In this document: one piece after another, positions 15,834 to 22,732 of the stretch
Layout of the letters: the number at the start of each line of letters is the position of its first letter
Position numbering within the stretch: position 1 is the stretch's first letter
Assembly: GCF_014287585.1 (NCBI RefSeq)
Contig: NZ_JACOOJ010000014.1
Location: 1 to 64,000, forward strand
DNA from: Parabacteroides hominis
GTDB lineage: Bacteria > Bacteroidota > Bacteroidia > Bacteroidales > Tannerellaceae
DNA length: 64,000 nt
Direction: 5' to 3'
Translations under genes and position numbers: made by a program
Notes under the pieces: model-generated
What the model was told of the DNA's origin: nothing
Seen by the model: the letters and a program-made list of their open reading frames with translations, nothing else
Databases searched by the model: none

Positions 15834-16004
15834 ATGAAAAAGATCAAACAAATTCTTGAATTTATTATCGCGTTGCTTAACTTTTTGTTTCACTTTAAAC
15901 CTATGCCGGATGAAGAAATTCCAACTGTTATTGCCCCTTTTCCGAAAGATAGCCTCCCGCCTGTTCCGCCACGGGATCAGCCTCTATTTGAGGATATCGG
16001 TTAG
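15834..16004 (+). CDS. small amphipathic protein (56 residues)
   Basis: Begins MKKIKQILEFIIALLNFLFHF, a basic start plus one hydrophobic helix, then a Pro-rich acidic tail (FPKDSLPPVPPRDQPLFEDIG). The first part is reminiscent of the very small 'smalltalk' proteins that follow murein hydrolase genes in similar Bacteroidales modules, but this one is longer. It sits in that position, separated from the hydrolase by repeat element A. Its coding pattern is clean with no internal stops. Function unknown. Confidence 0.5.
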   Translation: MKKIKQILEFIIALLNFLFHFKPMPDEEIPTVIAPFPKDSLPPVPPRDQPLFEDIG

Positions 16005-16036
16005 GTTTAAACTGCGGGTATAATACGGTGTGTTTT

Positions 16037-16172
16037 CGTCCTGTAAGGACGGTGCATGATAGCTCCAGGTTTTAACCTGGGGTTTAGGATATATATTCTC
16101 TCGTTAGTTTGCACCCTGTAAGGGTGCTGCAAGGCGAATAGGTTGATATTCTTTGCAATGCCCTTACAGGAC
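16037..16172. repeat. cluster of short palindromes (REP-like)
   Basis: Palindromes CGTCCT-GTA-AGGACG (16037-16051), CCAGGTT-TT-AACCTGG (16065-16080) and GCACCCT-GTA-AGGGTGC (16111-16127), then the related CCCTTACAGGAC (16161-16172). They share a CCTGTAAGG core. They resemble REP sequences; no RAYT transposase lies nearby. Confidence 0.55.
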
Positions 16173-16183
16173 TTTTGCCTTTC

Positions 16184-16333
16184 TTATTTATCCTTATCTC
16201 GTAAACTCTCCATATAATCCTTATTGTAGGCTTCTCCTCTACTAACAAAATATTCAAAATAAACGGTATTGTTTATTACTTTGAACAAGAAGAAGGCTCT
16301 ATAACCTCCTACACGAGTACGGTAAATGATTTC
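16184..16333 (-). pseudogene. remnant of a RelE/ParE-type toxin gene
   Basis: A leftward frame with no start codon, opening right after a stop, reads EIIYRTRVGGYRAFFLFK, then VYFEYFVSRGEAYNKDYMESLRDKDK. That fits the C-terminal half of a RelE-superfamily toxin (the R-V-G-x-Y-R-A strand and a late strand). It overlaps the last 25 bases of the antitoxin in another frame, as intact pairs do. The N-terminal half is absent, so the toxin is probably dead. Confidence 0.55.
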
Positions 16334-16566
16334 TCAAAATCATCTTTTTCCTTGTCTGTAAGATACTGTTGGCCTTCCGGGTCCGATTTGATCAAGGATC
16401 TGTACAGGGCATCATCGTCCATTGCTTTCGATTCGGAGATAAGCAGATTTTCGATGAATGCTTTCAAACTTTTACCTTCTGCTACTGCCATAATAGATAG
16501 CCGTTTGAAAGCATCCTCCGGCAACTCTATCAATTTTTTCTTTCTGGGTAACGCTGTTGTGTTCAT
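16309..16566 (-). CDS. antitoxin-like small protein
   Basis: 85 residues from the ATG at 16566. LPRKKKLIELPEDAFKRLSIMAVAEGKSLKAFIENLLISES is a ribbon-helix-helix-type DNA-binding core, with a strand then the helix-helix where IEN is typical. The acidic C-terminal tail (DDDALYRSLIKSDPEGQQYLTDKEKDDFEKSF) would wrap a toxin. It has its own promoter within an AT-rich repeat. The partner toxin downstream is only a fragment, so this may now be an autoregulated orphan. Confidence 0.7.
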   Translation of the reverse strand: MNTTALPRKKKLIELPEDAFKRLSIMAVAEGKSLKAFIENLLISESKAMDDDALYRSLIKSDPEGQQYLTDKEKDDFEKSFTVLV

Positions 16567-16584
16567 ATATTCAAATTCTTTCTG

Positions 16585-16615
16585 CAAATATATAATATAT
16601 ACATCATATATACAA
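16585..16615 (-). promoter_or_regulatory. antitoxin promoter with repeated TATATAC motifs
   Basis: Leftward -7 box TATATTTG (16585-16592) and TTG (16613-16615), spaced 20 bp. The stretch 16590-16630 contains several copies of ATATATAC in tandem, a plausible operator for the encoded RHH protein. Confidence 0.6.
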
Positions 16616-16625
16616 TATATATACG

Positions 16626-17339
16626 TTATACAAACTTCTCCCTCTTCTGCAAGTTCAGGAGGCCGATCAGCATCCAGACGATGCTGGCGGCCAGGAGGAA
16701 GATGCGGCTTTTGATGATGATGCCTTCCCAGATGACCGGCAGGAAATTGCGGGGGATGGAGAAGGGGTTGAGGAGGATGTTCCAGAAAGAACGCTCGATA
16801 AAATCCATATTGCTGAAGATCAGCAGGGCGATGCCGATGATAATCATCAGAACGGCAGTCCCGTTGCCGCTGCGGGTGATGGTGGAGAACATGAAGGCGA
16901 GGTTTCCGAAAAAGAGGATCGGGAACATCAGTTGGGCCGACATCTCAAAGGCGTTGACGGGATAGAGCATGAGCGTAGCCAGCCAGGAGAAGACGATCAG
17001 GATCGCGAAGATCGCCACATAGATCATCAGCAGGCGGACGCCCCATACCTTATATTTATAGTCGGGGATGCCGAAAAGGATTTCCAATATCCGGCTGTCC
17101 TCATCGTTCTGTATGCCGAAAACAGCAGGATAGAACACCAACAGGACGCAGGGGAACATCAGGAGGTTATAGACCACCCCTTCGTTGACCTCCGACCGGC
17201 TCCAGGCAATCTGGAACATGAAATAGGCAAAAAACAGGAATGCCGCCAGGAGGAACCAGATGAATTTCCCGGCAAAGATAATCTTCAGGTTATATTTAAC
17301 CAGCCGGGGCAAGAGGGATATGAGTTGTTTCAGTGTCAT
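16626..17339 (-). CDS. ABC-2-type transporter permease
   Basis: 237 residues with six hydrophobic segments (IIFAGKFIWFLLAAFLFF; LLMFPCVLLVFYPAVFG; a pair around YVAIFAILIVFSWLATLML; LMFPILFFGNLAFMF; TAVLMIIIGIALLIF; IFLLAASIVWMLIGLL), the usual layout of an ABC-2 permease. The conserved short cytosolic stretch NDEDSRILEILFGIPDYKYKVWGVRLL precedes the second pair. No ATPase is encoded immediately upstream, but the RND-ABC fusion ending at 17945 carries one, and repeat element B separates the two genes by about 605 bp. I infer this permease works with that ATPase domain. Confidence 0.8.
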   Translation of the reverse strand: MTLKQLISLLPRLVKYNLKIIFAGKFIWFLLAAFLFFAYFMFQIAWSRSEVNEGVVYNLLMFPCVLLVFYPAVFGIQNDEDSRILEILFGIPDYKYKVWGVRLLMIYVAIFAILIVFSWLATLMLYPVNAFEMSAQLMFPILFFGNLAFMFSTITRSGNGTAVLMIIIGIALLIFSNMDFIERSFWNILLNPFSIPRNFLPVIWEGIIIKSRIFLLAASIVWMLIGLLNLQKREKFV

Positions 17340-17390
17340 AATCGTTTTTTATTCGTTCTATTTCCTTGTTTCAAAATGCTAATTTACTTA

Positions 17391-17944
17391 TTACTTTTGG
17401 CTTGACCCCAAAAGTAACCAAAAAGTCAAGGCTTAACCAGCCTCGTGCCGCAGGTTCTCTTTTGCCGTCTGCTGAAGCAGACGGATAGATGATTGCTCCG
17501 GCTTCGCCGGTTCCTCTGTGGGTTTTAACCCCTTTTGATGCAATCAATGAAAGGGACTGAAGTCCACAGAGGAAGAGGCTTTGCCTCCAGACCTTTCAAA
17601 CCGTCTGCTGAAGCAGACGGCAAAAGAGAGCCTGACGGGTTTTGGGGGATGGCCGATACTGCCTGCTTCCTTGCGATCCCGCGTCAAGCGCGGGAACAGC
17701 CTGTCCCCGTGCTTGACACGGGGCCGCAGAAGAACCGTCGGTATCGGCCATCCCAAGAGAAAGCGCAGCTTTCTAAGAAAGGCCTAAGCGGACGGGCGTC
17801 AAGCGGAGGGCGAAGACGAAGCGTCCGGAGCATGCGCTGTTTGAGCGAAGCGAGTTTCGCAGGCGACAGCGGAGCCTTTGACCGGAGTAGCCCGGACGGT
17901 TAAGCCTTGATCTTTTGGTTACTTTTGGATCAAGCCAAAAGTAA
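17391..17944 (+). mobile_element. repeat element copy B with long terminal inverted repeats (554 bp)
   Basis: Left end 17391-17438 and right end 17898-17944 are near-perfect inverted repeats of 47-48 bp (TTACTTTTGGCTTGA... to ...TCAAGCCAAAAGTAA). Each terminus also folds on itself. Inside are two CCGTCTGCT..AGCAGACGG hairpins, a palindrome TGCGATCCCGCG..CGCGGGA (17671-17697) and a related CCCCGTG..CACGGGG. ORFs here have no recognisable domain. It is non-autonomous and MITE-like. It starts immediately after the stop of the RND-ABC fusion gene and separates it from the permease gene. Confidence 0.75.
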
Positions 17945-20900
17945 CTACAACCCTTTTAACAAGCAAAGATAAGCATCTTCCAGATTCGGTTCCACCTGTT
18001 CCGCCCCGTCATAGGGGGAGGCGGTCGAGAGGTAACGGACCCGGATGCGGTCGTCTTTCTGGATATGGTTGACGATGCGGGATTTATCCAATGCCTGTTC
18101 AAATTCCGTCTTATCTATATCGAACTGCCAGACCTTTCCGGCTGCCATGCCGACCATATCGACCGGATCGCCGAAATACTTCAGGCTACCCTTGTCGATC
18201 ACCACCACCTGGCTGCACGAACTGGATATGTCTTCGATGATATGGGTGGAGAAGATCACGATGCGGTCCTTGCTAAGCTCCACCAGCAGGTTACGGAAAC
18301 GGATGCGCTCGCGCGGGTCGAGTCCGGCAGTCGGTTCGTCAACCACTAAGATACGCGGCAGGTGCAGCAGGATCAGGGCGATGCCGATACGCTGTTTCAT
18401 ACCGCCGGAGAAAGAACCGATCTTCTCGTCCCTGCGGTCGGACATGTGGACGGCCCGGAGGACATACTCCAACCGCTCACGGCGCAGGCCGGGATCGACA
18501 AGGCCCTTCAGGATCGCCTGGTAGTCGAGAAATTCCCAGGACGACATATTTTCGTATGTCCCGAACTCCTGCGGCAGGAAACCGATCAGGCTCTGCAACT
18601 CCTCCCGGTAGACACGCGTGTCCAGTCCGTTGATCCAAATACTGCCGTAGCTCTGTTCAAGGATGCCGCAGACGATACGCATCAGGGTGGACTTGCCCGC
18701 CCCGTTCGGTCCCAAGAGGCCGAACATACCCGTACGGATCTCGAACGATACGCCCCGGAGCGCCTTGAACGGCCGGCGGCGTTTCCCGATCAGCGGAATG
18801 CCTTTCACCATGCGGAACCACGAACGGCGCAGCCCGGCGAAACGGCCTTTTACACGCTCGATATTGATTTCCTTCTCATACAGATAGCCGGAAGTCACAT
18901 AGACAGCTATGCAGAACGCCCACAGCATCCCGACCGTCCCCACTAAGTTCGGATTGTCCAACCTGCGGAACAGGCCGAAGAGAATCAGCGGAGGAAGGCC
19001 CCAGAAGATGGCCCGGTTGACGTATTTCACCGCCCGGCTCCCCGCAAACCGCCCGTACAGGTATTCGCGCACCTTGCGCCACAGGTAAAGGGCAGCGGCA
19101 TAGACAGCGAAGGAAAGGATAAAGATCCACAGCCTGCTGTCGACAAAGAACCAGGTGAACCAGACGCCGAAGCCTAACAGGGCGAACTGCCAGCCCAGTT
19201 CCATAAAGAACCCTCTCTCCTGCGCCAGACGCGGGATCGCAGAAGCACCGGCGGTATCTGCATAATCAGAGGAGGGATCAGGGCTGATCTTTTGCGATCC
19301 TGCGTCAGGCGCAGGAACGCGGTGCAGACGGCCGCTCCGCAACTGGCGGCTGACACGTCCCGGCCAGTCGTATATCTTCACTAAGTTGCGGACGGATATA
19401 TGGATGTCCGCCTCCGGATCGATCACCTTCGAACGGGCGCGGCGGAGGCTTGCCTGCATAAAATAGGTCACGCCCGGAATACCGGCTGACAACAACACCC
19501 CGTAGACGGACTGCCACAGGAGGCTGCCGCCATACAGATAGATACAGCCCGCGCCTGCCGTAAAGAGCAAGCCGTGCAGCACCCACACTTTCGGGGACAG
19601 CCCCCTGTACCATTGCAACGTGTTTTCCAATCCCATGCAGACGGTCGGGATCAGGATCAGCGTCAGCAATGCCGAGAAGGAAAGGCCACCGATCACGGTA
19701 ATGGCAAACGGCGCACCGATCGCTCCGGCATACTCCGAGTTGCCCATCGCCATCGGAAACATGGCTACGATCGTCGTAATGGAGGTAATCAGGATCGGGC
19801 GGATGCGCGACAGCCCGGCCGTCATCAACGCCCTGTTGCGGCGGTAACCGCGCCGGCGGAGGATGTTGGAATAGTCGATCAGGATAATGCCGTTGTTCAC
19901 CACCACTCCCAACAGGATCAGGAACCCGACCATCACGTTCGCATTGTTCAGCAAACTGTTGCCCGTCAGCAGCAACGCCAACAGCGAACCGATCGCCGCC
20001 AGCGGGATGGAGAACAGCAGGACGAACGGCGTCGCAAAGGACTCGAACACCGAAGCCAGTATCATGAAGATCAGGATAAACGCCGCCAACAGCAGGAACT
20101 TGAAGTCGGCAAGCATGTCTTCCTCGTGGAACACCTCGACCGCCACGCCCGAAGGCAGGTTATAGCCCGACACCAACTGGTCGATATCCGACCGGTAGCC
20201 TTCGAGGAGGTCTTTCGACTCTTCGACGTCGCGCGAGAAGGAATAGAACAACTCGATCTGCTTGTCCTGGTTCACGCGGGTGATGCGGGCACGTCCGCGG
20301 CCATAGTTGACGGAGGCGATATCTTCGAGCCTGTGCAGGCCGCCGGAGGCGCTCGGTATGCGCACTTCGCGCAGGTCGTCCACCGTCTTGTCCCGGTTCT
20401 TGTCGGCCTCTTCCTCTTCTTCCGTCCGGTTCGTCCGGTTGCGGATGATGATATCGTAGGTGTCTTCCCCTACCTTGAAAGAGGTCCCGGACGAAATCTC
20501 CGGGTTTAGCGACGTGAGGCCGGAGGCTATGTTCTGGCGGGAGATATCGTAGGAGGTCAACAGGATCGGGTCGAAGCCGAGGCGGATCTCCGGTTGCCGG
20601 CGGCTGTAGGAGACACGGGTATTGCGGATGAACTCCTGCTCGTCGAGGTAATAGCGGAAGTCCTCCGCCACCCGCTGCATGAGGTCGAAGTCGGAGCCTT
20701 TGATCACGATCCGCTCCCGGTTCTCGCCGATACCCAAAAGGCGCATGAAGCCGCCCATGCCGCCCATCATATCCCCGGAACCGCTTCCACCCCTGCCCGC
20801 ACCGCCTCCGGCTTCGGAAAGGGATATTTCGGCGCCGTTGATGGTGCGGAGGCGGGTTTGCACGTCGGACTTGATATCGGCGATGCTGCGCTTCCCGATC

Positions 20901-22732
20901 TGGCGGTAATCTTCTTTGAGGACAAGTGTCAGCTCGGCATCCGTTTCCCGGATACGGCTGATCAGGTCTTGTTTCTCCGGAAACCCGTCAAGGCGTTCCT
21001 CGATGACATGGACGACCTGGTCGGCATTCTCCAGCGTGCTGCCGGTCGGCATCGTCACATAGATACTGAAACGGTCGCTCTCCACCTCTTTCCGGTCCTG
21101 GATATTCAGGGAGATAGAGAGGATCAGGCAAAGGAACAGCAGGATGACGGCCCCGAAGATCGTCACCCCCGGATTCCGCATACAGGTCTTCAACAGCACT
21201 AAATAGATCTGTACCGGCCGCTGCGTGACAGAGACCTTCTCGTAAAAGACCGTGCCCCTCTCCGGCTTCCGCAACACCGTATAAGTAGCCATCGGGATAA
21301 AAAGGAGGGCGACGGCGAGGGAGATCAGGAGGGTCGAGATGATGGAGACGCCGATATGGTGGCCCATCAGCTTGATCAGGAAATTATCGGAAAAGACGAA
21401 GGGCAGGAAGACCGTGACCGTCGTCAGGGTGGCGGCGAGGATGGAACGCCAGACCTCGCGCGTACCTTGCGTCACGGAACGTTCGGGCGTGCCTCCGGAG
21501 GCCGAGAGGCGGTAGATGTTCTCCAAGACCACCACACTATTGTCCAGCAGCATGCCGATCGCCAGCGCCACGCCGACCAGCGTAAGGCTGTTGATCGTAA
21601 TCCCTGCCCCGTAGAAGAAATTGAACGCCGTATAGACGGAGATCGGGATAGACAGGGCGATGAAGAACACCAACCGGAGGTTCTTCAGGAAAAGCCAGAG
21701 GATGACGACGGCAAGCAGGCCGCCCACGATCGCCAGGTGGATGATCTGGTCGATGTTATCCTCCATCGTCTCGGCCAGGTTGTTCTCTACCACGATCGAG
21801 AGGTCGAGCGGGGCAAGCTGCTCGTTCAGGCGGTCGATCACTTCGGCCGTACGGTGGGAGAGCCCGATCAGGTTGGCCTGCGAGTCGGCAAGCAGGGAGA
21901 CGGAGACGGCATCCTTGCCGTTGACCCGGCTGTAGCTTGTCTCCTCCTTCATATCGAAGAAAACGGTGGCAATGTCTTTCAGCAGGATGGGACCGGGAGC
22001 GACGACGATGTTTTCGAGGTCGGAGACTTCGGTATAAGGCGAGTTGACATGGACGAAGTATTTCCCGTCAGGCTCGTTAGTATTGCCTACGAAAGCCTTC
22101 TCCTGCGTATTCTGCGCCAGGAGGCTGCTGATGCCGGAAGGAGTCAGGCCGAGGGCTTTGCAGGCGTCGGGATCGAGTTGCACCTCGATGGCCTTCTCGC
22201 GCCCGCCGTAGATATTGACGGAGGCGATGCCGTCGATGTTTTCCAGATCGGGCCGTATCTCTTTCTCCACTAAGTTACGGACGCGGTCCGTACCGCCCGA
22301 TCCGCGTACCTGAAGCGACATGAAGCCGCCGGCAAGCATCGAGACATCGACCTTCTGCACCTGTACCGTAAAGCCTTCGGGAAGCGACGAGGCGGTCTCG
22401 TTGATCTTCTCCTGCAACTTCAGGGCGGTTATCTTGAAGTTGATATTCGGCTTGAAATCGATCTTGATGGAAGACTGGCGGCTGTCGATCCGGGACTCGA
22501 TCTGCTCTACCCCGCCTATGGTTCCGATGGCTCCTTCGAGGGGGATCACGACCTCCGACTCGACATACGACGGGTCCATATCCTGCGCCGACGCGACCTG
22601 CACGAACAGCATCGGAAGCTCCGCATTCGGCAACAGTTCGACCGGCAACTGCTTGTACGACACGTAGCCCAATCCTGTCAGGGCTATGAACAGCATACAG
22701 ATCGCAATCCTTCTATGTAGTAAAAAGTTCAT
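17945..22732 (-). CDS. RND efflux permease fused to an ABC transporter ATPase
   Basis: 1595 residues. Residues 1 to ~1037 are a complete RND inner-membrane pump: an N-terminal TM and PELLP-like region, two large periplasmic loops, the TM4 motif LLDNSVVVLENI, a Gly/Met-rich periplasmic insert (GGAGRGGSGSGDMMGGMGG) and a second TM half. Then come two hydrophobic segments (~1050-1095) and a strand resembling an ABC domain start (IHISVRNLVKIY, ~1110). A repeat-derived linker (~1139-1170) and four more hydrophobic segments (~1176-1285) follow. The rest is a full ABC ATPase: Walker A GPNGAGKST ~1341, Q-loop LPQEF, signature FSGGMKQR, Walker B ILVVDEPTAGLD, H-loop STH. It starts with a 4-bp overlap (ATGA) with the upstream RND gene. 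One frame is open through the whole length. Proton- and ATP-driven modules in one chain is unusual; the substrate is unknown. Confidence 0.88.
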   Translation of the reverse strand: MNFLLHRRIAICMLFIALTGLGYVSYKQLPVELLPNAELPMLFVQVASAQDMDPSYVESEVVIPLEGAIGTIGGVEQIESRIDSRQSSIKIDFKPNINFKITALKLQEKINETASSLPEGFTVQVQKVDVSMLAGGFMSLQVRGSGGTDRVRNLVEKEIRPDLENIDGIASVNIYGGREKAIEVQLDPDACKALGLTPSGISSLLAQNTQEKAFVGNTNEPDGKYFVHVNSPYTEVSDLENIVVAPGPILLKDIATVFFDMKEETSYSRVNGKDAVSVSLLADSQANLIGLSHRTAEVIDRLNEQLAPLDLSIVVENNLAETMEDNIDQIIHLAIVGGLLAVVILWLFLKNLRLVFFIALSIPISVYTAFNFFYGAGITINSLTLVGVALAIGMLLDNSVVVLENIYRLSASGGTPERSVTQGTREVWRSILAATLTTVTVFLPFVFSDNFLIKLMGHHIGVSIISTLLISLAVALLFIPMATYTVLRKPERGTVFYEKVSVTQRPVQIYLVLLKTCMRNPGVTIFGAVILLFLCLILSISLNIQDRKEVESDRFSIYVTMPTGSTLENADQVVHVIEERLDGFPEKQDLISRIRETDAELTLVLKEDYRQIGKRSIADIKSDVQTRLRTINGAEISLSEAGGGAGRGGSGSGDMMGGMGGFMRLLGIGENRERIVIKGSDFDLMQRVAEDFRYYLDEQEFIRNTRVSYSRRQPEIRLGFDPILLTSYDISRQNIASGLTSLNPEISSGTSFKVGEDTYDIIIRNRTNRTEEEEEADKNRDKTVDDLREVRIPSASGGLHRLEDIASVNYGRGRARITRVNQDKQIELFYSFSRDVEESKDLLEGYRSDIDQLVSGYNLPSGVAVEVFHEEDMLADFKFLLLAAFILIFMILASVFESFATPFVLLFSIPLAAIGSLLALLLTGNSLLNNANVMVGFLILLGVVVNNGIILIDYSNILRRRGYRRNRALMTAGLSRIRPILITSITTIVAMFPMAMGNSEYAGAIGAPFAITVIGGLSFSALLTLILIPTVCMGLENTLQWYRGLSPKVWVLHGLLFTAGAGCIYLYGGSLLWQSVYGVLLSAGIPGVTYFMQASLRRARSKVIDPEADIHISVRNLVKIYDWPGRVSRQLRSGRLHRVPAPDAGSQKISPDPSSDYADTAGASAIPRLAQERGFFMELGWQFALLGFGVWFTWFFVDSRLWIFILSFAVYAAALYLWRKVREYLYGRFAGSRAVKYVNRAIFWGLPPLILFGLFRRLDNPNLVGTVGMLWAFCIAVYVTSGYLYEKEINIERVKGRFAGLRRSWFRMVKGIPLIGKRRRPFKALRGVSFEIRTGMFGLLGPNGAGKSTLMRIVCGILEQSYGSIWINGLDTRVYREELQSLIGFLPQEFGTYENMSSWEFLDYQAILKGLVDPGLRRERLEYVLRAVHMSDRRDEKIGSFSGGMKQRIGIALILLHLPRILVVDEPTAGLDPRERIRFRNLLVELSKDRIVIFSTHIIEDISSSCSQVVVIDKGSLKYFGDPVDMVGMAAGKVWQFDIDKTEFEQALDKSRIVNHIQKDDRIRVRYLSTASPYDGAEQVEPNLEDAYLCLLKGL
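19223..19316. repeat. inverted pair of palindromic units inside the RND-ABC coding region
   Basis: Two ~20-26 bp units face each other: GACGCGGGATCGCA (19228-19241) and TGCGATCCTGCGTC (19293-19306). Each is itself palindromic (TCCTGCG..CGCAGGA). They match the unit in element B (17671-17697) and element A (15538-15564). They encode the linker VPAPDAGSQK...ASAIPRLAQE without breaking the frame. Confidence 0.65.

Noticed and set aside
16010..16180. Palindromes considered as terminators
   Set aside because: No T-runs follow them, and several related copies with a shared CCTGTAAGG core fit a REP-like repeat better.
17535..17903. ORFs inside repeat element B, also similar in copy C
   Set aside because: Their similarity between copies follows from DNA repeat identity; frames are interrupted by indels between copies and no domain is visible.
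19574..20509. Long rightward ORF opposite the RND-ABC gene, rich in Arg, Gln and Asp
   Set aside because: Antisense shadow of a GC-rich coding frame; no domain, no promoter, composition typical of mirror frames.
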